Shown here: piece by piece, positions 1-7,817 of the stretch
Numbering within the stretch: the first letter of the stretch is position 1
Layout: every line of letters begins with the position of its first letter
Assembly: GCA_016887485.1 (NCBI GenBank)
Contig: CP069394.1
Span: 62,001 to 126,000 of the forward strand
Length of the DNA: 64,000 nt
Source of the DNA: Chloroflexota bacterium
GTDB taxonomy: Bacteria > Chloroflexota > Anaerolineae > Anaerolineales > Anaerolineaceae
Direction of reading: 5' to 3'
Program-made: the position numbers and the translations under genes
Notes under the pieces: generated by a model
The model's database searches: none
What the model saw: only the letters and a program-made list of their open reading frames with translations
What the model was told of the DNA's origin: nothing

Positions 1-1
1 G

Positions 2-133
2 TCCACCCCCGCCAACTTTCCATCTGGTGAAATTGAGACCGGTGCAAACCTCACGTTGCGTTGTTTTTCGGGAACAAATCCAGTCTGCTACTCACCAGGT
101 TTCCAGTTCGCCTCACCCCATCCCTGCAGGTGA
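2..133 (+). CDS. Possible 3' end of a secreted-protein gene (partial)
   Basis: A reading frame is open from the left edge of the window to a TGA at 131-133 and encodes about 43 residues. The peptide has two cysteines and a Gly/Ser/Thr-rich pattern (SGEIETGANLTLRC) that loosely resembles the end of a chitobiase-type C-terminal (CHB_HEX_C) or other beta-sandwich module. The family guess is weak because only the tail is visible. It would converge with the MFS gene on the opposite strand. It could also be a chance open frame. Confidence 0.3.
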   Translation, partial: STPANFPSGEIETGANLTLRCFSGTNPVCYSPGFQFASPHPCR

Positions 134-154
134 ATATGCTTAGTGGTTGTTTAT

Positions 155-1447
155 TTAATCGCCATCTGGTGTGTCACCGTTGGCTGCTGCTACTCTTTCC
201 AGGTCCCGTTTATCCAGCTTGAATTTCAGGAAAGCCGGAATCACGGTGACCAAGGCGAAGATCGCAGTGATATAGAAGGGGGCCTGCGGTGAGATGGACT
301 TCCAAAGGAAGGACCCAATCGCAGGGGCGGGCAATGAGAAAATACCCAGGCTGGCATGGATCAGGCCGAAGCCTGTTCCCCGCAGTCTTTCCGGCAATGC
401 CTTGCTCAGGAGTGATTGATAGGCGGGTGACATAAGGCCCACTGCCACACCAAACACGGCCCAAACCATGGCATAACCAACAAAACCATCGACTTTGATC
501 AGCAGCAGCATGGCCACAAATTCAAGGAAGAAGCCCAACGCAATGGCGATCCGTTCGCCTACCTTGTCGGAGAACCAACCGGCCGGGATGGTGGTTATCA
601 TTGACGCAATGCCAAAGAAGGAAGCCAGCCAGCCAATTTGCTGCAGACTCATCCCACCGATATCTTCCAGATAAAGCGGCATCAGGTTGAAGGACAATGA
701 AAAAGCGATGTCCCGGACGCCATCGGTCAGCAGCAGCCAGGTGAGCAGGCCACCGGCAATTGCCAGACCAAAAATGGTCTTGGAATTGATCTTCAAGGAT
801 TCGAAGGATAATTTCTCGCCCTTCTCAACCTTGCGGCGTTTCCCGGCCACTTTTGCCAGGATCAGGCGGATGGTTGTGGCGCAGACATAAATGCTAGCAG
901 CCACTGTGAGCATCAGCCTGAACCCGTAGGTATCCGCCAGCCAGCCGGCTAGCGGTGGGCCAATGACGGTAACGACGGTATAGATTGTGTCGGTGATGCC
1001 ATAGACCTTGCCGCGGTTTTCCTCCGCGGTCTCCTCAGCGATGAATGCGCCGAAACTCGGGCCGATCAGTGAGCGGGTGAGGGCGTTGAGCGTCTCTGAA
1101 AGATAGAGCCACTGCCAGGTCGGCACAAAGATGGGGCTGATGAAAGCACCGAGGCCGATCACACTGCCGATGGCGACGCTGCGGAGCCTGCCGATGGTAT
1201 CGGAGACCCAGCCACCCAACACTTGCAGCACCAGCGGGACAATCTGTGAAAGTGTGAAGAAGAGCCCGATCTGGACCACATCCGCCCCAAGGTGTTTCAA
1301 GTAGAGTGGCAGCATGGTCACATACATTTCCGAGGCGATGTTCGCGAAGACCATAGCGATCATAAACACGATCAATGTGTTGGATAGTATCCGCGGGCGT
1401 TTTTTGATAGCCTGCGGGATTGTGTTTGTTTGTTCTGTGATTTCCAT
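155..1447 (-). CDS. MFS transporter, drug-efflux type
   Basis: A 12-helix major facilitator permease of about 430 residues that probably exports a small toxic compound using the proton gradient. The cytoplasmic loop motif GGWVSDTIGRLR after helix 2 and its half-repeat AGWFSDKVGERI after helix 8 mark the two six-helix halves. I chose the ATG at 1447 (MEITEQ) because GAGAG lies about 8 bases upstream; a longer frame starts at 1489 but its purine run touches the ATG. The gene follows the GNAT acetyltransferase by a short gap and probably shares its mRNA, so the leader at 2.8-3.0 kb would control both. Substrate is not predictable from sequence. Confidence 0.85.
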   Translation of the reverse strand: MEITEQTNTIPQAIKKRPRILSNTLIVFMIAMVFANIASEMYVTMLPLYLKHLGADVVQIGLFFTLSQIVPLVLQVLGGWVSDTIGRLRSVAIGSVIGLGAFISPIFVPTWQWLYLSETLNALTRSLIGPSFGAFIAEETAEENRGKVYGITDTIYTVVTVIGPPLAGWLADTYGFRLMLTVAASIYVCATTIRLILAKVAGKRRKVEKGEKLSFESLKINSKTIFGLAIAGGLLTWLLLTDGVRDIAFSLSFNLMPLYLEDIGGMSLQQIGWLASFFGIASMITTIPAGWFSDKVGERIAIALGFFLEFVAMLLLIKVDGFVGYAMVWAVFGVAVGLMSPAYQSLLSKALPERLRGTGFGLIHASLGIFSLPAPAIGSFLWKSISPQAPFYITAIFALVTVIPAFLKFKLDKRDLERVAAANGDTPDGD

Positions 1448-1492
1448 TTCTTTTTCTCTCAATTTTTTCGTGCAATGTTCTGAACCCATCCC

Positions 1493-2491
1493 TCAGGAAG
1501 TTGTTATGTCCTTTCCGGGACGGAGTTCAAAGGTGTAAGTATCGAATTGGCGGTTCACATGCATGCCGGCCTTTTCATAAAGGCGGGTGGCATTCGTCAG
1601 ACTGGTGGCATCCACAGCGAGGCCGACTCGCTGCTTTCCTCGGCGATAGAACTCACCGAAGGCATGTTGGAGCATTGCCATGCCCAGACCCCGACGCCGC
1701 CAGGACCTGAGGACACAAAGCTGGTTCACCCAGGCCATGTCCGGATCTTCCGTGGTCTTGTTGGAGCAGCGGCAGACACCGGCGATCTCGTCACCGTCTT
1801 TGACCAGGAACCAGACCGATGGATCAAAGTCCTTGGACTGTTCGATATGGTGCTGCCACTGTTCCATTTGTTCATCAATCGACCGCGGGACGTGGCCCCA
1901 GTGATCGGAGAAGCCTTCTTCCAAGGCCTCCACAGCTTGTCGGAGCTCATTATCCAGGTCGATCGGAACAATGGTCAGACCTTCCGGAATCTGGGGCTGA
2001 GGAGGCGTTTGGTCCAGCTCAATCACCATCCGGAAGAAATTGCGGACGTTTTCGTATCCGTAGGCTTCCAGAGCTCGTTTCTTGTTGATGTCGAGATTAG
2101 ACATGCCCTGACTCAGGATGACCCGGGTGCCTTCCGGCGCCAGATCAATCCGCTCACGGCCGCGTTTTTCAGCCCAACTCATCATGGCCCGGAAGACATC
2201 CTCATCCCAGGCATCAGGATGCAGGCAGCCCCAGGCATATTTGGTCACATGGGGTTTGGAGATATCCCAAACCTCTATGTAGCCAATGATTTCGCCTTGT
2301 TGGTTTTCAACCACCCGGGCCAAGTCATCCAAATTGACGCCCGGCCTGGTCCAATCGATCATCATTTCGTCAAAATCGGTGTCATCAGCGCCATATAGGA
2401 ACTGTGAATGGGCGTTAAAAAGATCTACAACGTCCTGGGCGTCATTAAGTGTAAAGGGACGGATTTTCGTCAATGTCATATTCTCCAGCAT
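1493..2491 (-). CDS. Tandem GNAT N-acetyltransferase
   Basis: Two GNAT folds in one chain. The N-terminal copy begins LTKIRPFTLNDAQDVVDLF. The C-terminal copy ends with the acetyl-CoA loop VLRSWRRRGLGMAM (the R/Q-x-x-G-x-G/A pattern) followed by NATRLYEKAGM, which is typical of GNATs. The N-terminal copy lacks an equally clear acetyl-CoA loop and may be structural. The frame stays open up to 2611, but the ATG at 2491 is followed at once by the family-like start and has AGAGAG purines upstream, so I prefer it (332 aa). Being co-directional with an MFS pump suggests a resistance or detoxification pair. The acceptor substrate is unknown. Confidence 0.8.
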   Translation of the reverse strand: MLENMTLTKIRPFTLNDAQDVVDLFNAHSQFLYGADDTDFDEMMIDWTRPGVNLDDLARVVENQQGEIIGYIEVWDISKPHVTKYAWGCLHPDAWDEDVFRAMMSWAEKRGRERIDLAPEGTRVILSQGMSNLDINKKRALEAYGYENVRNFFRMVIELDQTPPQPQIPEGLTIVPIDLDNELRQAVEALEEGFSDHWGHVPRSIDEQMEQWQHHIEQSKDFDPSVWFLVKDGDEIAGVCRCSNKTTEDPDMAWVNQLCVLRSWRRRGLGMAMLQHAFGEFYRRGKQRVGLAVDATSLTNATRLYEKAGMHVNRQFDTYTFELRPGKDITTS

Positions 2492-2784
2492 TTTTCTTCT
2501 TCTCTCTCTTCGTGCTTCATCAATAAGTACAGATGATGAGTTAGATACGATTTGGGGATAATAAATCCCTGCAGGATACTGTTTTTCTTTGTTTACTGCG
2601 TTCATGATCATTCTCTTAGGTCATTCTTCCCAGTGTTTAGCAGACTGGGCTTCTTCTTCCGAGGTTTGACGATTTGAAAGGGTCAAACCGTGTTGCGGCT
2701 GGTTACTTGTTGCTTTGCCGCTGACATCAGGTAATAATTTTTTTGTCTGCTCATCATCTCTCCATCATCAATAAAATTAATTAT

Positions 2785-2824
2785 CAAAAATAAAAACCAC
2801 GGGCTTCCGCTGATCCCGTGGTTT
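2785..2824 (-). terminator. Second hairpin of the GNAT/MFS leader
   Basis: On the minus strand AAACCACGGG (2824-2815) pairs with CCCGTGGTTT (2803-2794), followed by TTTTTATTTTT. It reads as an intrinsic terminator between the leader ORF and the acetyltransferase gene. Its arms share the seven-base core CCACGGG/CCCGTGG with the hairpin at 2869-2903, so the 3' arm of that hairpin can also pair with the 5' arm of this one. Confidence 0.7.
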
Positions 2825-2868
2825 GTTTATTGTTTGTAAACCTTGTGAGGGTTTTTGGCGATAAACAC

Positions 2869-2903
2869 AAAAAAAGCCACGGGGGTTGGAGTTCGCCCGT
2901 GGC
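2869..2903 (-). terminator. First hairpin of the GNAT/MFS leader
   Basis: On the minus strand GCCACGGG (2903-2896) pairs with CCCGTGGC (2883-2876) and is followed by seven T residues: a strong intrinsic terminator. It starts about 25 bases after the stop codon of the 32-codon leader ORF. A smaller perfect inverted repeat TTTACC/GGTAAA lies just upstream at 2907-2926. Confidence 0.75.
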
Positions 2904-2927
2904 CAGTTTACCGAGTTTTAGGTAAAG

Positions 2928-3026
2928 CTAAATATTGGCAGGCGCACTCCGCGTAGGTCCAGATCCACCGGCAACAGCGGCAGATTTGAGACGGTTTACG
3001 AAAATTGCAGAAATAACCATGCTCAT
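2928..3026 (-). CDS. Putative 32-aa leader peptide
   Basis: ATG at 3026 has AAAGGA nine bases upstream, a better ribosome site than many real genes here. The peptide begins MSMVISAIFVNRLKSAAVAG and ends SAPANI before TAG at 2930-2928. The peptide is not recognised. It has no run of one scarce amino-acid codon, so a classical biosynthetic attenuator is not evident. Its place directly before two terminators and a GNAT-MFS operon suggests a translated leader that senses ribosome stalling, for example by an antibiotic. Function is inferred only from layout. Confidence 0.5.
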   Translation of the reverse strand: MSMVISAIFVNRLKSAAVAGGSGPTRSAPANI

Positions 3027-3144
3027 GCGGGTGCGTCCTTTCTTGTAAGATTCTTATCTAATAAGCCTGAAAGTCAGGCGGGTTTCTCAACATAACGAGT
3101 TTATCATAAAGATTTCTACTATGTCAAGTAAAATTTCATCATTT

Positions 3145-3789
3145 TCAAGACTTTTTAAGAAATCCGAAATAGAGCAATGCGCCCAAACCCACGACACAGA
3201 CCGCCACCAGGCCAATTCCGAAACTTTTACCATTGCTCAGGGCCTGGGTGATGATGGAAGGCCCGCGGGTCGGCTCTTGGGTAGGCGCTGGAGTTTGTGT
3301 GGGATAGGGGGTCATTGTGGCCCGCGGCTGGGTGGGTGTCGGGGTGCCAGGGTCCTCAGTTGGGGTGGGGGTTGCCGTGGCGGTGGGGACTGTGGCTTTT
3401 TGGATAATCAGCGTCTGCCCTTCATACACGGCAGTCGTTTCAAGGCTGATGTTGCTGTTGGCCAGGATGGTCTCAATTGGAACCCCATAAGCCTGCGAAA
3501 TGTCCCAGAGCGTCTCGCCGTATTTCACTTTGTGGATGATGATCCCATCTTCATTGGGTGTAGCGGTTGTCACAGGATAGATCACAGGTTCAGTCTCCTG
3601 AGCGATAATCGTCGTATCTTCCTCGTTATTGGGGTCATCTGAAACGGCGTTATCGGAGAGGATGGCTTTCAGGTTGAAAGGGGTGAACATACCCGCACCG
3701 GACTGAGCCTGCACCATGCGAGAAGGCGCTACAAGGAGCAGGATGAGGGCCAATAGGGGAATGAGAGTTCGTTTTAGCGCTTTTTGCAT
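3145..3789 (-). CDS. Secreted LysM protein with C-terminal membrane anchor
   Basis: A 214-residue envelope protein. Residues 1-29 form a signal peptide (MQKALKR then a Leu-rich core ending VQAQ). One LysM domain spans about 84-131 (HKVKYGETLWDISQAYGV ... EGQTLIIQK). A Thr/Pro-rich stalk follows (about 133-175), then a terminal hydrophobic helix (GLVAVCVVGLGALLYFGF) with a KKS tail. LysM domains bind N-acetylglucosamine polymers, so it probably sits on the membrane and touches peptidoglycan or surface glycan; no catalytic domain is visible. A TATAAT at 3804-3799 lies only nine bases before the ATG, so the mRNA may have almost no 5' leader. It is divergent from serS. Confidence 0.75.
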   Translation of the reverse strand: MQKALKRTLIPLLALILLLVAPSRMVQAQSGAGMFTPFNLKAILSDNAVSDDPNNEEDTTIIAQETEPVIYPVTTATPNEDGIIIHKVKYGETLWDISQAYGVPIETILANSNISLETTAVYEGQTLIIQKATVPTATATPTPTEDPGTPTPTQPRATMTPYPTQTPAPTQEPTRGPSIITQALSNGKSFGIGLVAVCVVGLGALLYFGFLKKS

Positions 3790-3934
3790 AATGGCATTAT
3801 TATAGCGTGTAATTTGGATTAACGGAAATCACTAAAAAAGCTGTTTTGTGACATAAAAGCTGTATAGACAGATATTGTGAACAGGCAATTAAGGTAAAAT
3901 CAATGGATGAACTTTACACGGAGGTATGTTGAAG

Positions 3935-5209
3935 ATGCTTGATTTAAACCTGATCCGGGAAGAACCGGAAATCGTCCGAGAAGCAATGGTGAAGCGCCAG
4001 ATGGATCCAGGGGTAGTTGATGAGGTCCTCTCATTGGACACCAAACGACGCGATCTGATCCTGCAGGTTGAAACCATGCGCTCTGAGAGGAATGTCGTCT
4101 CTAAAGAGATCGGCAGGATGAAGGACAAAAACTCGCGTCAGGTCAAAATCGATGAAATGCGCCAATTAGGTGACAAGATCGATGCTTTGGATGCTGAGCT
4201 GAGTCAGGTGGATTCTGAGCTGTCTTCAATCATGGCCGTGCTGCCCAATATTCCCGATCCCGAAGTGCCAATGGGCGTGGATGATAAGGATAATATCGTC
4301 CTGCGGGTTGTGGGTGAGAAGCCGGAATATGATTTTGAACCCAAACCGCATTGGGACCTGGGCACAGACCTGGGGATCATTGATTTTGATCGCGGGGTCC
4401 GGCTAGCCGGTTCACGGTTTTATGTGCTCAGCGGCAAAGGGGCTATGCTCCAGCGGGCGCTGATCTACTGGATGGTGGGTTTGCATATTGAACAGGGCTA
4501 TTTGGAAAAATATCCGCCTTTCATGGTGCGTGAGGAAGTGCTCTATAGCGCCGGTCAGCTGCCGAAATTTAAGGACAATCTCTATCACGATGTCGAAGAA
4601 GACCTCTGGATGGTGCCCACGGCCGAAGTCCCACTGACGGGGCTGCATATGGGCGAGATCCTTGAAGAAGATCAATTACCGATGCACTACACGGCCTATA
4701 CCGCCTGCTTCCGCCGGGAAAAGATGAGTGCTGGGCGGGATGTGCGCGGCATCAAACGCGGTCACCAGTTCGATAAAGTGGAAATGTATACCTACTGCAA
4801 ACCGGAAAATTCCGCCGAAGAGCATGAGAAAATGCTCAAGGATGCCGAAGAAACACTCGTCAGGTTGGGATTAACCTACCGGGTGCTGCTCCAATCCACG
4901 GGCGATCTCAGTTTCGGCTCGCATAAGACCTATGACCTTGAAGTTTGGGCACCGGGCTGCCGGGAATGGCTGGAAGTGTCGTCCATCTCCAATATAGGTT
5001 CGTTCCAGGCCCGCCGGGCTGGGATTCGCTATAGGCCCACGGAGGGGAAGGGCACCGAGTTTGTTCACACCCTCAACGGCTCCGGTTTGGGAATGCCCCG
5101 TACGCTGATTGCCGTCCTCGAAAACTACCAACAGGCCGATGGCTCTGTTGTGGTGCCCGAGGTGCTGCAGCCGCTGATGGGTGGGCTGAAGGTCATCCAG
5201 GCTGATTAA
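3935..5209 (+). CDS. serS: Seryl-tRNA synthetase
   Basis: Class II aminoacyl-tRNA synthetase that charges tRNA-Ser (and tRNA-Sec where present) in the cytoplasm. An N-terminal antiparallel coiled-coil arm occupies about residues 25-100. The catalytic core shows TAEVPLTGLHMGE, motif 2 CFRREKMSAGRDVRGIKRGHQFDKVEM, and motif 3 NGSGLGMPRTLIAVLENYQ. Motif 3 carries GMPR where many SerS have AVGR. Length (424 aa) is normal. GGAGG at 3920-3924 sits about 10 bases before the ATG at 3935 and only one base before the upstream ATG at 3926, so 3935 is preferred. The stop codon overlaps the start of the DUF456 gene (TAATG). Confidence 0.95.
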   Translation: MLDLNLIREEPEIVREAMVKRQMDPGVVDEVLSLDTKRRDLILQVETMRSERNVVSKEIGRMKDKNSRQVKIDEMRQLGDKIDALDAELSQVDSELSSIMAVLPNIPDPEVPMGVDDKDNIVLRVVGEKPEYDFEPKPHWDLGTDLGIIDFDRGVRLAGSRFYVLSGKGAMLQRALIYWMVGLHIEQGYLEKYPPFMVREEVLYSAGQLPKFKDNLYHDVEEDLWMVPTAEVPLTGLHMGEILEEDQLPMHYTAYTACFRREKMSAGRDVRGIKRGHQFDKVEMYTYCKPENSAEEHEKMLKDAEETLVRLGLTYRVLLQSTGDLSFGSHKTYDLEVWAPGCREWLEVSSISNIGSFQARRAGIRYRPTEGKGTEFVHTLNGSGLGMPRTLIAVLENYQQADGSVVVPEVLQPLMGGLKVIQAD

Positions 5210-5736
5210 TGTCCCTTTGGGCTGAAATACCCTTATTAACCATCGTTATCCTGGGGATGCTGATCGGTTTCTTCGGTCTCCTCCTGGTATTTTTCCCCGG
5301 GTTGACGGTTATCTGGGCGTCGATCCTTGTATGGGGAATATTTACCCTGTTCAATTTCAGCGCCGGCCCGTGGACCTTTGCGCTGACGATCGCCACATTT
5401 GTGGTCATCACGATGTTGATGGTTTTGGGAAACATCCTCGATAACATATTCATGGCAGGCGGCGCCAGAAGCAAGGGCGCTTCCTGGTGGGCGATTGGAT
5501 TAAGCTGGGTGGCGATGATTTTGGGCGGCATCTGGCTGACGCCGATCGGCGGCCTGGCCGCTGCCCTGGTGGTGCTCTTTGTGGTGGAATGGATCAGGAT
5601 CAAGGATCATAAGAAAGCCTTCGATTCTACGTCGCACATGGCGATGGGCTGCGGGTGGGCAGTGCTCTCCCGACTAGCCATTGCTCTGGTGATGATCGGC
5701 CTGGCGGTGATGTGGTATTTCGCACTTTATAGATGA
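5209..5736 (+). CDS. DUF456 family membrane protein
   Basis: A 175-residue integral membrane protein with about four to five hydrophobic helices. The first half contains the family-like segment GMLIGFFGLLLVFFPG and a Gly-rich stretch GGIWLTPIGGLAAAL. This matches the DUF456 family, whose biochemical function is unknown. Its ATG overlaps the serS stop by one base, so it is probably translationally coupled to serS. A bidirectional terminator follows within 15 bases. There is no signal peptide cleavage site or catalytic motif. Confidence 0.75.
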   Translation: MSLWAEIPLLTIVILGMLIGFFGLLLVFFPGLTVIWASILVWGIFTLFNFSAGPWTFALTIATFVVITMLMVLGNILDNIFMAGGARSKGASWWAIGLSWVAMILGGIWLTPIGGLAAALVVLFVVEWIRIKDHKKAFDSTSHMAMGCGWAVLSRLAIALVMIGLAVMWYFALYR

Positions 5737-5749
5737 TTAAACTAGAATC

Positions 5750-5778
5750 AAAAAGACGCCCCCAAGGGGCGTCTTTTT
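5750..5778. terminator. Bidirectional intrinsic terminator
   Basis: AAAAAGACGCCCC (5750-5762) pairs perfectly with GGGGCGTCTTTTT (5766-5778). The poly-A and poly-T flanks make it usable in both directions, ending serS-DUF456 on the plus strand and the ferritin gene on the minus strand. Confidence 0.9.
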
Positions 5779-5800
5779 GTATGTTAGGTACTAGTGGGGT

Positions 5801-6283
5801 TTACTCGCTGGGGAGAAAGCTTTCCAGCATGAATACGGACCGGTCGCCGAGGCCTTCAGCCAGCAGAACCAGGTGGCTCATGGTGGCTTCTTCCTCAACC
5901 TGTTCGGTGACGAACCAGCGCAGGAAGTCCTGTGAGGCGTAGTCATTTTCCTTGATGGCAATGGACATCAAGTTATTGATATTGCGGCTGACTTCTTTTT
6001 CCCATTCGAGGGCCTTTTCAAAAGCTTGTTTCACACTGTCATATTTGGTCCTGGGTTCATCGAGAGCAGGGACAGCTACGTCACCTTCAACATCCAGCAG
6101 GTAATGGATGAACTTGAGGGCATGTTCGCGTTCTTCCTCAGATTGCTTGAAGAACATATCCGAAAGTCTCAGAAGTCCCAATCCATTAAAATAGGCAGCC
6201 ATGTTGATGTAGATGTTTGAAGCCAGCAATTCGTGGCCAATTTGTGCATTGATTGCGAAATTAAGTTCTTTACTGATTTTCAT
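5801..6283 (-). CDS. Ferritin (bacterial non-haem type)
   Basis: A 160-residue four-helix ferritin that oxidises Fe(II) and stores iron in a 24-subunit cage. Visible ferroxidase ligands are Glu in IGHELLASNIY (about 18), EEEREHA (about 51-55, the paired Glu and the His) and the later helices (EWEKEV about 94, VTEQVEEEA about 127-131). Length fits the FtnA group. A minus-strand TATAAT lies about 40 bases upstream (6326-6321) in an AT-rich promoter region; I see no obvious Fur box. In an anaerobe it may also act in oxygen or peroxide protection. Confidence 0.9.
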   Translation of the reverse strand: MKISKELNFAINAQIGHELLASNIYINMAAYFNGLGLLRLSDMFFKQSEEEREHALKFIHYLLDVEGDVAVPALDEPRTKYDSVKQAFEKALEWEKEVSRNINNLMSIAIKENDYASQDFLRWFVTEQVEEEATMSHLVLLAEGLGDRSVFMLESFLPSE

Positions 6284-6385
6284 AATATTTAGTCTCCATT
6301 TCCTTGTTTATAATGATTACATTATAGCACATTGATTGTATAAATAATATAAACAATATCAAAATAAACCTTAAAATATTCAGTT

Positions 6386-7069
6386 TTATTTATTGGATAA
6401 TTCACCCCGATGGGGGGTGCCGGAGACGAGTTGGGCAGCTTTGCCTGTGAGGTGATCGGTGTTTGCCCAGCTGATCAGATGCCCGATGAGTTGATCCCCT
6501 TGGATTTCAACATCAACCTCAGTCAATGATGCATTATGGTTTTCGTGTTTGAATAGATCACGGATATGGATGCCAGGGCAGAGGGTGGGCAGGGTTGAAG
6601 TAAAAATGCCGCCATGTCCGGCGATCAGCACGGTTCGGTCTGGGTGAGCCTGAATAACCTTACGCAGACCTTTTTGATACCGGTACCAGAGGTGAGTGCG
6701 ATTTTCTCCGCCAGGAAAGCTCACTTCTGCCCGGCCTTCCATCCAGGCATGGATCACGCGGTGATATTGGTCCCAGGTTTCATCACTGGGAGGGACATCT
6801 TCAAGCGTGCCGACATTGAATTCACGAAAGGCCTCTTCCACAAATGGGGTGAGTCCCAGCACTTCTCCCACGATGGCAGCGGTCTGTTGGGCGCGGATCA
6901 GCGGCGAGGTGTAGATGGCCTGAATACCCCGGCCGACCAGGGCCGCGGCTGTCTGTTGGGCCTGGATAACACCCTTTTCGGTCAGAGGATAATCAATTTT
7001 CTTGTAGGAGAATTCTTTGGTGATGTTTGCCGGGTTTTCGCCATGACGGAGGAGGATGATCCGGTTCAT
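6386..7069 (-). CDS. Histidine phosphatase superfamily (phosphoglycerate-mutase-like)
   Basis: About 227 residues, starting at the ATG at 7069 (MNRIILLRHGEN) because the RHG motif must lie near the N-terminus; the frame extends upstream to 7132 inside rlmB but without family character. The catalytic signature is RHGE at residues 8-11, then SPLIRAQQTA, an acid in EFNVGTLED, and the second histidine in AGHGGIF. Members are broad-specificity phosphatases or mutases, so the substrate cannot be read from the sequence. It is the last gene of the PIN/TRAM-cysS-rlmB run. GGAG lies about 12 bases before the start. Confidence 0.8.
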   Translation of the reverse strand: MNRIILLRHGENPANITKEFSYKKIDYPLTEKGVIQAQQTAAALVGRGIQAIYTSPLIRAQQTAAIVGEVLGLTPFVEEAFREFNVGTLEDVPPSDETWDQYHRVIHAWMEGRAEVSFPGGENRTHLWYRYQKGLRKVIQAHPDRTVLIAGHGGIFTSTLPTLCPGIHIRDLFKHENHNASLTEVDVEIQGDQLIGHLISWANTDHLTGKAAQLVSGTPHRGELSNK

Positions 7070-7076
7070 AAATGGA

Positions 7077-7808
7077 TCAGCTCCTGGCTTGACGGGCGAG
7101 GAACAGTGCAATGGACCCGGCGACCGCCGCATTGAGCGAATCGATCTGCCCCTGCATGGGGAGTTTCATCAGCAGGTCGCATTTCTCGCGAACCAAACGC
7201 CTTAGGCCCTGGCCTTCATTGCCGATCACCAGACCAATCCCGCCATCCAGTTTGAGCCTTTGGGGAGGCTGAGCTTCAGGGCTGCCTTCCAGGCCCACCA
7301 TCCAGCCGCCAGCTTCCTTCAGGCGGTCCATGGCTTGTGCGATGTTATGTTGGGCGATTAGCAGCATCTCTGTGGCTCCTGAGGAGGCGTTGACCACCGC
7401 AGGGGTGACAGAGGCCGCGCGGGCGGTTGGCAGGATCACACCATGCACGCCAAAGGCTTCTGCGCTGCGCAAAAGGGTTCCCAGGTTCTGGGGGTCCTGG
7501 ATCAGATCCAGGATCAGAACGAAGATGGGTTGATAACGTGATTCGGCACGGTGGATAATTGCTTCCAGGTCTGAATAGGGATAGCCGCCGACTTCCAGAG
7601 CCAGGCCCTGGTGATGCGGGTCAATCCCATCCAGATTATTGCGTTTGACGACTTCAATCGGAATTTTACGGCTGCGGGCCAGGTTGACGATATCTTCCAG
7701 ATGCCCCTGGGGTTTGATCCCCTGAGCCAGCCAGAGACGGTTAACCTGACGCCTTTTGGAACGCAGGACTTCGAAGGCCGGGTTGCGGCCGGTGATCCAT
7801 TCACTCAT
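7077..7808 (-). CDS. rlmB: 23S rRNA (guanosine-2'-O-)-methyltransferase RlmB, TrmH family
   Basis: SPOUT-class RNA 2'-O-methyltransferase of 243 residues. An L30e-like substrate-binding domain (ITGRNPAFEVLRSKRRQVNRLW) precedes the knotted SAM-binding domain. The three TrmH motifs are visible: DLIQDPQNLGTLLRSAEAFG, VIGNEGQGLRRL, and LPMQGQIDSLNAAVAGSIALF. The order PIN/TRAM (yacL) - cysS - rlmB resembles the Bacillus yacL-cysS-yacO neighbourhood, supporting the RlmB assignment over tRNA-specific TrmH. It starts nine bases after the cysS stop. Confidence 0.88.
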   Translation of the reverse strand: MSEWITGRNPAFEVLRSKRRQVNRLWLAQGIKPQGHLEDIVNLARSRKIPIEVVKRNNLDGIDPHHQGLALEVGGYPYSDLEAIIHRAESRYQPIFVLILDLIQDPQNLGTLLRSAEAFGVHGVILPTARAASVTPAVVNASSGATEMLLIAQHNIAQAMDRLKEAGGWMVGLEGSPEAQPPQRLKLDGGIGLVIGNEGQGLRRLVREKCDLLMKLPMQGQIDSLNAAVAGSIALFLARQARS

Positions 7809-7817
7809 GGTTAGCGC

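Noticed and set aside
2785-3026. T-box riboswitch or amino-acid biosynthesis attenuator
   Set aside because: No T-box motif was found, the leader peptide lacks a run of one regulatory codon, and the downstream genes are not biosynthetic.
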